Shown piece by piece: positions 28,212 through 39,280 of a stretch of 64,000 nt of DNA. A program made the position numbers and the translations under genes. The notes under the pieces are model-generated. The model did not search any database, had not been told where the DNA came from, and saw only the letters and a program-made list of their open reading frames with translations. Position 1 is the first letter of the stretch; each line of letters starts with the position of its first letter. This DNA is from an uncultured Curvibacter sp. (GTDB lineage: Bacteria; Pseudomonadota; Gammaproteobacteria; Burkholderiales; Burkholderiaceae_C), in contig CAIKMN010000027.1 of assembly GCA_903828535.1 (NCBI GenBank), positions 21,450-85,449 of the forward strand. Direction: 5' to 3'.

Positions 28212-30599
28212 ATGAAATTGTTACAACGGATCTTCCCCGCTTTGCTGCTCAGCTTGGCTGCGGCCCTGCCGGCATCTGCCCAGATGTCAGCGGCACAGGC
28301 TCAGGCCTTGGCGGGTGGTGCTTCGCAAACGCCCAATGCGAATGGCAATGATCAAGGCAATTTCGCTGCGCCCGCCTCGAACGGCCTAGGCGCCAATGGC
28401 CCAAACGCGGCAGGGCTAAACAACCCCAATTTGCCCAAAGGCGCCCCCGGCCAGCCCTCCGGTTTGGCCCGTCAAATAAACGCCAATGAGCAGGGTGGTT
28501 TGAACCAGCAGGGTTTCAACAATGTGCCGCGTCAACCGTTGCCCCCGCTCAAGCCCACCGAATTCCAAAACTTTGTTCTAGAAGCCACGGGCCAGCGCTT
28601 GCCGCTCTATGGCTACAACCTCTTTGAAAACCCCAGCTTCACGCCCCTGCAAAACGTGCCCGTGTCGGCGGACTACGTGGTTGGCCCCGGCGACGAGGTC
28701 TTGCTTCGCGTCTGGGGCGCGATCGACACCGACTTGCGCTTGCTGGTTGACCGCAACGGCCAAGTCAGCATCCCCAAAGTGGGTACCTTCACCGTGGCCG
28801 GCCTCAAGTCGGCCGATTTGGACGCCACCTTCAAATCCCAAGTCGGCAAGGTTTACAACAACTTCCAGCTCACGGTGAGCTTGGGCCAATTGCGCTCGTT
28901 GCAGGTGTTTGTGGTGGGTCAAGCCCGCCGCCCTGGCGCTTACACCTTGTCGAGCTTGTCGACCTTGGTCAGCGCCTTGTTTGAGTCGGGCGGCCCGTCG
29001 GCCACCGGTAGCATGCGACACATCCAGCTCAAGCGCGACTCCAAAACCGTCGCCACGCTGGACCTTTACCAATTCATTCACGAAGGCAGCACCCAAGCCG
29101 ATGTGCGCTTGTTGCCTGGCGACGTCATTGTCATTCCGCCCGCTGGCCCCCGCGCGGCCGTCTTAGGCGCCATTGACCAACCCGCTGTCTATGAGTTGGC
29201 CTCGGCCGACGAGCCCCTGGGCAAGTTGCTTTCTTATGGCGCCGGCATTGCCGCCATCACCAACACCAGCAAGGTGTTAATTGAAAGCATTCAAGCCAAC
29301 AACAAAACCGACTTTGACGCGCCCCGCAGCGTGAAAGAAGTGGCGCTCGACGGCGCCGGCATGAAGAGCCAAATTCGTGGCGGCGACGTCGTCACCCTGC
29401 TCAAACTCCGCAGCGAATTTGCCAACGCCGTCACCCTCCGCGGCACCGTGGCACAACCCTTGCGCTCCCCTTATGTGCCTGGCATGCACGTCAGCGACCT
29501 GATCCCGAATGTGCAGGCTTTGATCGACCCCATTTATTACAAGCGCCGCAATGCTTTGGTGCAGTTCAACGAGCAAGAGTCGAAGGCCGTCAGCACCGAC
29601 AAGGTTTTTGACGAAATCAAAAACCAGTTCAATGAAATCAACTGGGACTACGCCGTCATTGAGCGCTTGAACCAAAAGGAACTCGCACCCGCGCTCATTC
29701 CCTTCAACCTGCGTGACGCGGTCGTCAACAAGACCCCTGAGGCCAACTTGGCCCTGCTCCCAGGCGACGTGGTCACGGTGTTCAGCAACAAAGACATTCC
29801 CGTTTCTTTGAGCAAGCGCACCCAGTTTGTGCGTTTGGGTGGCGAGGTCAACAGCCCCGGTGTGTATCAGCTGCTGCCGGGTGAAACCCTGACCAAACTC
29901 ATCGCCCGTGCCGGCGGACTCAGCCCCAACGCCTATGTGTACGGCACCGTGTTCAGCCGCGAAAGCACCCGCAAACAACAGCGCACCAACCTCGACCAAG
30001 CCATTCGCCGCTTTGAGGCCGAAATGGGCTCCATCGCCGCCGCCGCTGCTCAAAACGCGGGCAGCGATGCCGACAAAACAGCCGCCCTGCAAGCCAACGG
30101 CGAGCAACAAAAGGCCACCTTGGCGCGTCTGCGCACGCTCGAGCCCAATGGCCGCATTGCCCTCGAAATCAACCCCATGGAGCCCAAGTTGCCCGATTTG
30201 GTGCTGGAAGATGGCGACAGCATCACGCTGCCCGCCCGCTCCGACTTTGTCAGCGTCTTTGGTGCCGTTCTGGGTGAAAACTCCCTCATCGCCCGCCCTG
30301 GCGCGCCAGCGAGAGATTATTTGCGTCGCGCTGGTTTGACGCGCTTTGCCGAAGAACCCGCCACCATGATCATCCGCGCCGACGGCTCAGTGCAGTCGAC
30401 CGAGGTGAGCGACAGTTGGTTCAGCACCGACAAAAATGTGCTCAACATGCCCGTTTTCCCGGGCGATTCGCTCTACGTGCCAGAAAAAGTCGACAAGCGC
30501 ACCGGGTACGTGCAGTTCATGCAAGGCGCCAAAGACATCTCACAGATCTTGTCTAACTTCGGCCTGACCTTGGCAGCCATGAAAGCGGTGGGGCTCTGA
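28212..30599 (+). CDS. Polysaccharide export outer-membrane protein, multi-SLBB (Wza-like, 795 aa)
   Basis: Signal peptide; YVVGPGDEVLLRVWGAIDTDLRLLVDRNGQVSIPKVGTFTVAG; multiple SLBB-like repeats (VFVVGQARRPGAYTL, VRLGGEVNSPGVYQLLPGETL). Confidence 0.9.
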   Translation: MKLLQRIFPALLLSLAAALPASAQMSAAQAQALAGGASQTPNANGNDQGNFAAPASNGLGANGPNAAGLNNPNLPKGAPGQPSGLARQINANEQGGLNQQGFNNVPRQPLPPLKPTEFQNFVLEATGQRLPLYGYNLFENPSFTPLQNVPVSADYVVGPGDEVLLRVWGAIDTDLRLLVDRNGQVSIPKVGTFTVAGLKSADLDATFKSQVGKVYNNFQLTVSLGQLRSLQVFVVGQARRPGAYTLSSLSTLVSALFESGGPSATGSMRHIQLKRDSKTVATLDLYQFIHEGSTQADVRLLPGDVIVIPPAGPRAAVLGAIDQPAVYELASADEPLGKLLSYGAGIAAITNTSKVLIESIQANNKTDFDAPRSVKEVALDGAGMKSQIRGGDVVTLLKLRSEFANAVTLRGTVAQPLRSPYVPGMHVSDLIPNVQALIDPIYYKRRNALVQFNEQESKAVSTDKVFDEIKNQFNEINWDYAVIERLNQKELAPALIPFNLRDAVVNKTPEANLALLPGDVVTVFSNKDIPVSLSKRTQFVRLGGEVNSPGVYQLLPGETLTKLIARAGGLSPNAYVYGTVFSRESTRKQQRTNLDQAIRRFEAEMGSIAAAAAQNAGSDADKTAALQANGEQQKATLARLRTLEPNGRIALEINPMEPKLPDLVLEDGDSITLPARSDFVSVFGAVLGENSLIARPGAPARDYLRRAGLTRFAEEPATMIIRADGSVQSTEVSDSWFSTDKNVLNMPVFPGDSLYVPEKVDKRTGYVQFMQGAKDISQILSNFGLTLAAMKAVGL

Positions 30600-31804
30600 T
30601 GACTGAGAACACGCAACAAAATGGGCCCGCCCAAGACCAAGACGATGAAATTAGCCTGCTGGACCTGCTGCAGGTCATCGTGGACAACTTGCGCCTGCTG
30701 GTGCTGGGCCCCTTGGCCGTGGGCATTTTGGCGCTGGGCATCAGCTTCTTGGTGACGCCTACTTTTACGGCGAAAACGGTCTTTTTACCGCCGCAGCAAC
30801 AACAAAGCGCCGCCGCCAGCATGATTGCCAGCCTCGGCTCTTTGGGCGGGTTGGCCGGGGCAGCGGCGGGCTTGAAAAATCCGGCGGACCAATATTTGGC
30901 CTACATGAAGAGCGTGACCCTCCAAAACGCCATCATTGACCGCTTCAAACTCATGGAGCGCTACAAGGCCAAGTTCAAAGAAGATGCCCGCAAACAGTTG
31001 ACCACCAATGTTCGCGCCAGCTCAGGCAAAGATGGCTTGATTTCGTTGGACGCAGACGACGAAGACCCCCAATTTGCGGCCGACCTGGCCAACGCCCATG
31101 TGGAAGAACTTCGAAAACTTCTGGGCACCTTGGCTGTGACCGAAGCCCAGCAACGCCGCTTGTTCTTTGAAAAGCAGCTCAACCAAGCCAAAAACAACTT
31201 GGCCCAAGCCGATTCGGCTTTGCGTTCGACCGGCGTGTCTGAGTCGGTTCTGAAGTCAAACCCGGCTTCGGCCGTGGCAGCCGTGGCCGGCCTACGGGCC
31301 CAAGTCACGGCCCAAGAGGTCAAGCTCGGCGCCATGCGCGGCTACTTGGCCGAGACAGCGCCTGAGTTCAAGCAAGCGCTGAACGAACTCGCCAACCTGC
31401 GGGCTCAACTGGCCAAGCAAGCCCAAAGCGATGGAGACACTTTGGCCTCAGGCAAAGGGGCCAAAGACGCGGCGGGGCAGGGCGACTACGTCAGCAAGTA
31501 CCGCGAGTACAAGTACCAAGAAGCGCTCTTTGAACTTTTCACCAAACAATACGAGATCGCCCGGGTCGATGAGGCCCGCGAAGGCGCAGTGATTCAGGTG
31601 CTGGATGTCGCCACGCCGCCTGAGCACAAAGCCAAGCCACAAAAAGCCTTGGTTGCGGTGATTGCTACCTTGGCTGCGGGATTTGCGTTGCTGCTCTTTG
31701 TGTTTGTGCGCCAAGCGCTCAGAAACGCCAAGGGCGATCAGGAGACGGCCAGCAAGGTGGCGCAGTTGAAGGCGTCGTGGCAACGTGCGTTGGGTCGGAC
31801 TTGA
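30599..31804 (+). CDS. Wzz/chain-length determinant family protein
   Basis: ISLLDLLQVIVDNLRLLVLGPLAVGILALGISFLVTPTFTA; central coiled coil; C-terminal TM; TGATG overlap with the export gene. Confidence 0.87.
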   Translation: MTENTQQNGPAQDQDDEISLLDLLQVIVDNLRLLVLGPLAVGILALGISFLVTPTFTAKTVFLPPQQQQSAAASMIASLGSLGGLAGAAAGLKNPADQYLAYMKSVTLQNAIIDRFKLMERYKAKFKEDARKQLTTNVRASSGKDGLISLDADDEDPQFAADLANAHVEELRKLLGTLAVTEAQQRRLFFEKQLNQAKNNLAQADSALRSTGVSESVLKSNPASAVAAVAGLRAQVTAQEVKLGAMRGYLAETAPEFKQALNELANLRAQLAKQAQSDGDTLASGKGAKDAAGQGDYVSKYREYKYQEALFELFTKQYEIARVDEAREGAVIQVLDVATPPEHKAKPQKALVAVIATLAAGFALLLFVFVRQALRNAKGDQETASKVAQLKASWQRALGRT

Positions 31805-31826
31805 GTGCTTTGATGGTTATTTTTGC

Positions 31827-32987
31827 ATGTCCATAAACAAGGCCATTCAAGGGCTGTTTGAGTCGCCCTGTCTTGACGCGGCAGCCTGGGGCCTGACCGC
31901 CAGTTTTCTGTTTTGTTTGGTGTTGGTTCTCACCAAGCGATGGCACGGCGTGCTGACCATGGACGGCACCGACGGCATTCAAAAGTTCCATTCTTCCCCC
32001 ACCCCCCGCGTGGGCGGTGTCCCCATTGTGCTGGGTTTGGTGATTGCCTGGTCCAAGGCCCCCGCGGATGTGAAGCACCTGTTGACCCCATTTTTGCTGG
32101 CCGGCTTGCCGGCCTTTGTTTTTGGCGTTTTGGAAGACGTCACCAAGCGGGTTGGGGTTTTGTTGCGCCTGCTGGCGACCATGGCTTCTGGCTTGTTGGC
32201 CTGGTGGATCACCGACTATTCGCTCACCCGGGTGGATGTGTTGGGCGTCGATTGGCTGTTGCATTTCACGTTTGTCTCGGTCATCTTTACGGCCTTTGCC
32301 GTGGGAGGCGTGGCCAACAGCATCAACATCATTGACGGCTTCAATGGCTTGGCGAGTTTGGCGTCTACATGGGCTTTTCTGGGCTATGCCGGTATTGCTT
32401 GGCAAGTCGGCGATGGACAACTGGCTGGCGTCGCGCTGGTATTGGCGGGGTGCGTGTTCGGTTTCTTCTTGGTGAACTGGCCTCTGGGCAAGATTTTTTT
32501 GGGCGATGGCGGTTCCTATTTCATTGGCTTTGCCTTGGCTTGGGTGGCTGTGATGCTGCTGGAACGTCACCCCGAGGTGTCCGCTTTTGCTGCTTTGGTG
32601 GTGTGTGTTCATCCGGTGACTGAGGTGCTGTTTTCGGTTTTTCGCCGACGCCTCAAAAAGCTGCACCCCGGTCACCCCGACCGCATGCATTTTCACAGTC
32701 TGGTCAAACGGCGTTATGTGGCCCGCTGGTTTGTTGGCGTCTCCAATCGCAACCGCAACTCCATTACCGGCGTCGTGATGGGCAGCCTGACCTTGGTGGC
32801 CGTTGTGGCAGCCAACTTGTTTTACGGCAGTGTTTGGCTTTCAGCGGCCACCTTTTTGGCCTTTGCTTTGGGCTATGTGGCCATTTACGCTCGCATCGTC
32901 AGACACCAGTGGTGCTCTCCCATTAAGTTTTTGTTTGTCAGACCTGATTTCAAAATCCCCAAGCCACCTCCCCACGTTGTGGGGTGA
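31827..32987 (+). CDS. Undecaprenyl-phosphate glycosyl-1-phosphate transferase (WecA/MraY-like, GT4)
   Basis: DGIQKFHSSPTPRVGGVPIVLG; SINIIDGFNGLA; FLGDGGSYFIGF; HPGHPDRMHFHS. Confidence 0.92.
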   Translation: MSINKAIQGLFESPCLDAAAWGLTASFLFCLVLVLTKRWHGVLTMDGTDGIQKFHSSPTPRVGGVPIVLGLVIAWSKAPADVKHLLTPFLLAGLPAFVFGVLEDVTKRVGVLLRLLATMASGLLAWWITDYSLTRVDVLGVDWLLHFTFVSVIFTAFAVGGVANSINIIDGFNGLASLASTWAFLGYAGIAWQVGDGQLAGVALVLAGCVFGFFLVNWPLGKIFLGDGGSYFIGFALAWVAVMLLERHPEVSAFAALVVCVHPVTEVLFSVFRRRLKKLHPGHPDRMHFHSLVKRRYVARWFVGVSNRNRNSITGVVMGSLTLVAVVAANLFYGSVWLSAATFLAFALGYVAIYARIVRHQWCSPIKFLFVRPDFKIPKPPPHVVG

Positions 32988-33000
32988 TAAAGTAAAACAC

Positions 33001-33978
33001 ATGAAGGTTTTGGTAGTGGGCGGAGCCGGTTACATCGGCTCACACATGGTGAAGATGCTGGGCCAACAAGCTTGCAGCGTCACGACCTTGGACGATTTGT
33101 CTTCGGGCCACCGCGATGCGGTGTTGTGCGGCGAGTTCGTTCAGGGCGACATGGCCGACCGGGCTTTGCTCGATTCCATTTTGAGCAAGGGCTTCGACGC
33201 GGTCATGCACTTTGCCTCGTTCATTCAAGTGGGCGAGTCGGTGCAGCAACCCGCCAAGTATTACCAAAACAACGTCGTCAACACGTTGACCTTGCTCGAC
33301 GCGATGCGCGCGCACGGCGTCAACCAATTTATTTTTTCCTCGACCGCCGCCACCTTTGGCGAGCCGCAATACACCCCCATCGACGAGCGCCACCCGCAGC
33401 AGCCCATCAACCCCTATGGCCGCACCAAGTGGATGGTGGAGCAGGTGTTGGCCGACTTTGAGAAGGCTTACGGCTTGCGCTCGGTGGCTTTGCGTTACTT
33501 CAACGCGGCCGGCGCTGACCCCGAAGGGCAATTGGGCGAGCGCCATGACCCCGAGACGCATTTGGTCCCCCTGGTGCTGCAAGCCGCCTCAGGCCGTCGG
33601 CCCCACATCAGCGTGTTTGGGCGCGATTACGACACGCCCGATGGCACCTGCATCCGCGACTACATCCACATCCAAGACCTGTGCTCGGCCCATTGGTTGG
33701 CGCTGCAATCCTTGGTGGGTGGCGCCGCCAGTCAAGCCTACAACCTGGGCAACGGCCAGGGCTTTTCGGTGCAAGAGGTGATCGACACCGCCGAGCGCGT
33801 GACCGGCCGCAAAATCACCGTCATCGACAGTCCGCGCCGCGCCGGTGACCCCGCCCGCTTGGTGGCAGACGCTTCCCAAGCCCGCCAAAAATTAGGCTGG
33901 CAGCCGCGCTATGCCGACTTGGCAACCATCGTCGAGCACGCTTGGCGCTGGGAGACCCGTTTCGATAAATCTTCTTAA
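33001..33978 (+). CDS. galE: UDP-glucose 4-epimerase
   Basis: VLVVGGAGYIGSHMVKML; NPYGRTKWMVEQ; RYFNAAGADPEG. Confidence 0.95.
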   Translation: MKVLVVGGAGYIGSHMVKMLGQQACSVTTLDDLSSGHRDAVLCGEFVQGDMADRALLDSILSKGFDAVMHFASFIQVGESVQQPAKYYQNNVVNTLTLLDAMRAHGVNQFIFSSTAATFGEPQYTPIDERHPQQPINPYGRTKWMVEQVLADFEKAYGLRSVALRYFNAAGADPEGQLGERHDPETHLVPLVLQAASGRRPHISVFGRDYDTPDGTCIRDYIHIQDLCSAHWLALQSLVGGAASQAYNLGNGQGFSVQEVIDTAERVTGRKITVIDSPRRAGDPARLVADASQARQKLGWQPRYADLATIVEHAWRWETRFDKSS

Positions 33979-33986
33979 CCATTCGG

Positions 33987-34775
33987 GTGTTCTTTCTATC
34001 TAAACTTTTGTCTGCCGTCACCCAGCCCTTATTTTGGCTGGCGCTTTGGTGGCTGATTGCTTTGCGGGTCTTGGGTCGAGGCGATTCAGGGCGCTCCAAA
34101 AGCCTCTCTTTGCCGATTGGTTTGGGCATGTTTTGGGCCGGTTTGTTGGCGCTGGGGTTGTTGGGGTTTGAAGCCTTGCCTCATGCATTGCTTCGGCCTC
34201 TGGAAAACCGTTACCCCATTCCACAAGCAGCGACCTTGGACCGCTACGCCGGCGTGATCGTATTGGGCGGGGCACTTGAAAATCCAGACGTGTATCAGGC
34301 CCATGGCCAAGTGCCTATGGGGGATGCCGCCGAGCGCATGACGGTGCCTGTGGGCTTGATGCGTCAGCACCCGAAATGGACCTTGGTGTTTTCAGGTGGA
34401 GAAGGGCGCCTGCTCACGACCGGGGTCAGCGAGGCGGCGCTGGCCAAGGCTTTTTACCAAGAGCAGGGCGTTGACATGTCTCGAGTGGTGCTGGAAAGCC
34501 GCTCACGCAACACCCGAGAGAACGCCAGTGAAGTGGCGACCCTGCTGGGCGAGCGGTGCCGGGCGCCTTGGTTGCTGGTGACCTCGGCTTGGCACATGCC
34601 ACGCTCAATGGCCGAATTCGAATCGGTGGGCTGCAATGTGACGGCCTATCCGGTTGACTTCAGGACGGGGGAATCAACCCCCTTGACCGAATACTCGCTG
34701 GCCAGGAGCCTGCTGTTGTGGCAGATGGCGATCCATGAGTGGCTGGGTGACTTTGTTTATAGGTTAACAAAGTAA
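33987..34775 (+). CDS. YdcF/ElyC family (DUF218) protein
   Basis: AGVIVLGGALENP...LVFSGGEGRL...RNTRENASEVATLL...LVTSAWHMPRSMAEFE; GTG start. Confidence 0.9.
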   Translation: MFFLSKLLSAVTQPLFWLALWWLIALRVLGRGDSGRSKSLSLPIGLGMFWAGLLALGLLGFEALPHALLRPLENRYPIPQAATLDRYAGVIVLGGALENPDVYQAHGQVPMGDAAERMTVPVGLMRQHPKWTLVFSGGEGRLLTTGVSEAALAKAFYQEQGVDMSRVVLESRSRNTRENASEVATLLGERCRAPWLLVTSAWHMPRSMAEFESVGCNVTAYPVDFRTGESTPLTEYSLARSLLLWQMAIHEWLGDFVYRLTK

Positions 34776-34796
34776 AGCACTCATTAGCGCAACGCT

Positions 34797-34826
34797 TGAT
34801 AACGCGCCCAGCGTTTAAGATAACGC
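34797..34826 (+). repeat. Direct repeat GATAACGCG x2 with 21-bp period upstream of RND efflux operon
   Basis: GATAACGCG at 34797-34805 and 34818-34826. Confidence 0.85.
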
Positions 34827-34878
34827 GTTTGTATGTAGCCCACCGGGCACTCACCCCACTCACGGGAAAACACCTGCA

Positions 34879-36165
34879 ATGTCCGAGATCAACACGCCCC
34901 ATTCAACGCCCGCTTCAACCCCCGCTTCAACTCACTCACCGCTGACGGCCAAGCGGGCTTCCGGAAAGATCAAATGGCGACTCTGGACCCTGGCCGTGTT
35001 GGTGCTGGCAGCCGCAGGCGCTTGGTGGGCTCTGGGCCGCACCTCGGGCGAAGGTGCTCCTAAAACCGAAGCGGCGGCGTCCGCAGGCGCCGGGCAAAGC
35101 AAAGGCCCCGGCAGCAACCGCCCCCAACCCATTTCGGCGATGGCTGCCAAGCGCCAAGACGTGAATGTCACTGTGCCCGCCATCGGCACGATCACCGCGT
35201 TGCAAACGGCCGCAGTGCGCTCGCGTGTGGACGGCGAGTTGTTCAAATTGCATTTCCGAGAGGGCAGCTTGGTGCAGCAGGGCCAGTTGTTGGCCGAGCT
35301 CGACCACCGGCCTTATCTGGCCACATTGGAGCAGGCCAAGGGCCTTTATGAGCGGGATGCAGCGGCGCTGAAAAACGCCGAACTCGATTTGAAGCGCTAC
35401 ACCGAATTGGTGGCCTCCGACTCTGTTTCTAAGCAACAACTCGATACGCAAGAAGCCTTGGTCAAGCAATTGAAAGGCACCGTCGCCAACGACAAAGCCG
35501 CCGTCGACAGCGCCAAGGTGCAATTGGATTACTCCTACCTCAACGCCCCGCTCTCTGGCCGGTTGGGTTTGCGCTTGATTGACTTGGGCAATGTGGTGCA
35601 TGCGTCCGACACCACGGGCGTCGTCAGCATTACCCAAACACAGCCGATTTCTTTGGTGTTTTCGGTGCCTGAAATTTACCTGCCGCAAATCAATAAAAAG
35701 CTGAAAGCCAGTCAAGGCTTGCCGGTGCTGGCATTGGACCGCGAGCAAAAGCGCCCGCTGGCCAAAGGCCAACTGACCATCACCGACAACGCCATTGACA
35801 CCTCCACCGGCACCATCAGGCTGAAAGCCTTGTTTCCCAACCAAGACAACAGTTTGTTCCCGAACCAGTTTGTGAACGTGAGGTTGCAAATTGACACAGA
35901 AAAAGACGCCTTGGTGGTCCCCGTCAACGCCATTCAGCGCGGCAGCATGGGCACCTTTGTGTACCAAGTCAAAGAAGACAACACGGTCACTTTGAAAAAG
36001 GTCAAAACCCGAGCGGTCGATGGGGATTGGGTCAGCGTCGAAGGCGACGTGAAGCCGGGTGACCGTCTGGTCACCGATGGCGCCGACCGCTTGCGTGAAG
36101 GCGCCAAAGTGGAGGTGATTGAGAGCGCCCGACCCACCGAGGGCGCTCGCCCCAAAGCGCCTTGA
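34879..36165 (+). CDS. mdtA: RND efflux periplasmic adaptor (MdtA-like)
   Basis: [50 protein letters not shown]. Confidence 0.92.
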   Translation: MSEINTPHSTPASTPASTHSPLTAKRASGKIKWRLWTLAVLVLAAAGAWWALGRTSGEGAPKTEAAASAGAGQSKGPGSNRPQPISAMAAKRQDVNVTVPAIGTITALQTAAVRSRVDGELFKLHFREGSLVQQGQLLAELDHRPYLATLEQAKGLYERDAAALKNAELDLKRYTELVASDSVSKQQLDTQEALVKQLKGTVANDKAAVDSAKVQLDYSYLNAPLSGRLGLRLIDLGNVVHASDTTGVVSITQTQPISLVFSVPEIYLPQINKKLKASQGLPVLALDREQKRPLAKGQLTITDNAIDTSTGTIRLKALFPNQDNSLFPNQFVNVRLQIDTEKDALVVPVNAIQRGSMGTFVYQVKEDNTVTLKKVKTRAVDGDWVSVEGDVKPGDRLVTDGADRLREGAKVEVIESARPTEGARPKAP

Positions 36166-36175
36166 CGACAGCACC

Positions 36176-39100
36176 ATGAACGTCTCTCGTCTGTTCATAT
36201 TGCGGCCAGTGGCCACCTCGTTGTTGATGGTGGCCATCTTGTTAGCCGGCCTCTTGGCCTTCCGCTTGTTGCCGCTCTCGGCCTTGCCCGAGGTCGATTA
36301 CCCAACCATTGAGGTCACCACCCTTTACCCGGGGGCCAGCCCCGATGTGGTCACCTCCTCGATCACGGCGCCGCTGGAGGTGCAGTTTGGCCAAATGCCG
36401 GGCTTGACGCAAATGTCCTCCACCAGCTCGGGCGGTGCGTCCGTCATCACGCTGCGTTTTTCATTGGATGTGACGCTGGATGTGGGCGAGCAAGAGGTGC
36501 AAGCGGCCATCAATGCGGCGACCAATCTCCTGCCGGCCGATTTGCCGATGCCGCCCATTTACAACAAGGTCAACCCCGCCGATGCGCCAGTCTTGACCTT
36601 GGCCATCACCTCCAAAACGCTGCCCGTGATTCGGGTGCACGATTTGGTCGAAACCCGACTGGCACAAAAGCTCTCTCAAGTGCCCGGCGTGGGCATGGTC
36701 TCTATTGCTGGCGGACGCCGTCCTGCCGTGCGCATTCAGGCCAACCCCGAGCGCTTGGCGGCCATGGGCATGTCGCTCGAAGACGTGCGTTCGGCCATTG
36801 TGGTCGCTAACGTCAACCAAGCCAAGGGCAGTTTTGACGGGCCTTCGCGGGCCTCGACCATCGACGCGAATGACCAGTTGTTTTCGGCCAGTGATTACGA
36901 AAAAATCATCATCGCGTACAAGAACGGCAGCCCGGTTTTTTTGCGCGACATCGCCCAAAGTGTGGACGCCGCTGAAAACGCCCGCTTGGCGGCATGGGCC
37001 GATTTGCAGCCGGCTGTGATTTTGAATGTGCAGCGTCAACCGGGTGCGAACGTCATCAAAACGGTCGATCAAATCAAGGCTTTGTTGCCCAAGTTGCAGG
37101 CCAATTTGCCAGCGTCTTTGGAGGTGCAAGTGCTGACCGACCGCACCGTCACCATTCGATCTTCTGTCGAAGATGTTGAGTTTGAATTGATGCTCGCCAT
37201 TGCCTTGGTGGTGATGGTGATTTTTGTGTTCTTGCGCAGCGTGTCCGCGACTTTCATTCCGGCGGTGGCCGTGCCCTTGTCCTTGGTGGGCACCTTTGGC
37301 GTGATGTATTTGGTGGGCTTTTCCATCAACAACCTGACCTTGATGGCCTTGACCATTTCCACCGGCTTTGTGGTGGACGACGCAATCGTCATGATCGAAA
37401 ACATTTCCCGCTACGTTGAAGAGGGCATGCCCCCTTTGGAGGCGGCTTTAAAGGGCAGCAAGCAAATTGGGTTCACCATCATTTCGTTGACCGTGTCGTT
37501 GATCGCGGTGCTGATTCCCTTGCTCTTTATGAGCGATGTGGTGGGGCGTTTATTCCACGAATTTGCCATCACCTTGGCGGTGTCGATTTTGATTTCGGCG
37601 GTCGTGTCCTTGACCCTCACGCCGATGCTGTGCGCCAAGTTGCTCAAGCACACGCCCGAGTCCAGCCATGGCCGGATTTACCGCGCCACCGGTCGGTTCT
37701 TTGACAACATGATTGCCCACTACGGCCGCGCCTTGACGTGGGTGCTGGACCACCGACACACGGTCATGTGGGTGTTTGTCTTTACGGTTTTTTTGACCGC
37801 GGTGCTTTACATCGTCGTGCCCAAGGGCTTCTTTCCGGTGCAAGACACGGGCGTCATACAAGGCATTACCGAGGCTTCGCAAGACACCTCGTTTCAAGCC
37901 ATGGCCGAGCGCCAGCAGGCCCTCGCCGAGCAGGTGCTGAAAGACCCCGCAGTGGCCTCGCTGTCGTCGTTCATTGGCATCGACGGCACCAACGCCACTT
38001 TGAATGCAGGGCGCATGCTCATCAACTTAAAACCGCGCGACCAACGCGACGCCGACGCCTCTGGCGTGATCAACCGGCTGGAAGCCAATCTGAAGGCCGT
38101 GCCCGGCATTCAGCTCTTCATGCAACCGGTGCAAGACTTGACGATTGAAGACCACATTTCGCGCACCCAATATCAATTCATGATGTCCTCGCCCAGCCCC
38201 GAGATTTTGGCGAAAACCACCCACCAATTGATCGACCGCTTGCAAAAACGCCCCGAACTCAGCAGCGTCGCGAGTGACTTGATGGACAATGGCCGCCAAG
38301 CCTGGATCGACATTGACCGCGACACCGCAGGCCGTTTGGGCGTCACCGTTGCGGCCATTGACGCGGCTTTGTACGACGCCTTTGGGCAGCGTTTGGTCTC
38401 CACCATCTTCACGCAATCCAATCAATACCGGGTGGTCCTTGAGGTGGCGCCTCGCTTTCAAACCAACCCCCAAGAGTTGGCCAAGTTGTATGTGCCCAAT
38501 GTCGCAGGCGAGCAGGTGGCTTTGGCGAGTTTGGCCAAAATTTCGGAGCGCCCCGTGTCCTTGGTGGTGAACCACTTGGGGCAGTTCCCGGCGGTCACTG
38601 TTTCGTTCAACGCGGCCCCCGGCGTGTCCTTGGGCGAGGCCGTTCAAGCCATCCGCGATGAAGAAGCGGCAATGGACATGCCGCTCAGTGTCGAGACTGG
38701 TTTTCAAGGCGCAGCGCGGGCATTCCAGGCGTCGCTGGGCAACACCTTGCTGCTGATTTTGGCGGCGGTGGTCACCATGTACATCGTGCTGGGCGTTTTG
38801 TACGAAAGCTACATCCACCCCATCACGATTTTGTCGACCTTGCCTTCGGCCGGCTTGGGGGCGTTGTTGGCCTTGAAAATCACGCACCTGGATTTGGACA
38901 TCATCGCCATCATCGGCATCGTGCTGCTGATTGGCATCGTCAAAAAGAACGCCATCATGATGATCGACTTTGCCCTGGAGGCCGAGCGTGAGCAGGGCTT
39001 GCCGGCCCGCGAAGCCATTTACCAAGCGGGCTTGTTGCGCTTTCGTCCGATTTTGATGACCACCATGGCGGCCTTGTTGGGCGCTCTGCCGTTGATGCTC

Positions 39101-39280
39101 GGCACGGGCGTTGGCAGCGAATTGCGACACCCTTTGGGCGTCACCATGGTCGGCGGCTTGATCGTCAGTCAGTTGCTGACGCTGTTCACCACGCCCGTGA
39201 TTTATTTGGCCTTCGATGCCCTGTCTCGAAAGTGGCGCGAGCGTCAAAAACGAAACGAATCGCAGGCCGCTCAGCCGTGA
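36176..39280 (+). CDS. mdtB: RND efflux permease (MdtB-like)
   Basis: [57 protein letters not shown]. Confidence 0.92.
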   Translation: MNVSRLFILRPVATSLLMVAILLAGLLAFRLLPLSALPEVDYPTIEVTTLYPGASPDVVTSSITAPLEVQFGQMPGLTQMSSTSSGGASVITLRFSLDVTLDVGEQEVQAAINAATNLLPADLPMPPIYNKVNPADAPVLTLAITSKTLPVIRVHDLVETRLAQKLSQVPGVGMVSIAGGRRPAVRIQANPERLAAMGMSLEDVRSAIVVANVNQAKGSFDGPSRASTIDANDQLFSASDYEKIIIAYKNGSPVFLRDIAQSVDAAENARLAAWADLQPAVILNVQRQPGANVIKTVDQIKALLPKLQANLPASLEVQVLTDRTVTIRSSVEDVEFELMLAIALVVMVIFVFLRSVSATFIPAVAVPLSLVGTFGVMYLVGFSINNLTLMALTISTGFVVDDAIVMIENISRYVEEGMPPLEAALKGSKQIGFTIISLTVSLIAVLIPLLFMSDVVGRLFHEFAITLAVSILISAVVSLTLTPMLCAKLLKHTPESSHGRIYRATGRFFDNMIAHYGRALTWVLDHRHTVMWVFVFTVFLTAVLYIVVPKGFFPVQDTGVIQGITEASQDTSFQAMAERQQALAEQVLKDPAVASLSSFIGIDGTNATLNAGRMLINLKPRDQRDADASGVINRLEANLKAVPGIQLFMQPVQDLTIEDHISRTQYQFMMSSPSPEILAKTTHQLIDRLQKRPELSSVASDLMDNGRQAWIDIDRDTAGRLGVTVAAIDAALYDAFGQRLVSTIFTQSNQYRVVLEVAPRFQTNPQELAKLYVPNVAGEQVALASLAKISERPVSLVVNHLGQFPAVTVSFNAAPGVSLGEAVQAIRDEEAAMDMPLSVETGFQGAARAFQASLGNTLLLILAAVVTMYIVLGVLYESYIHPITILSTLPSAGLGALLALKITHLDLDIIAIIGIVLLIGIVKKNAIMMIDFALEAEREQGLPAREAIYQAGLLRFRPILMTTMAALLGALPLMLGTGVGSELRHPLGVTMVGGLIVSQLLTLFTTPVIYLAFDALSRKWRERQKRNESQAAQP

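Noticed and set aside
34749-34772. Terminator after the DUF218 gene
   Set aside because: ACTTTGTT...AACAAAGT is a perfect inverted repeat but AT-rich and lacks a T-run; reported only as an operator-like element.
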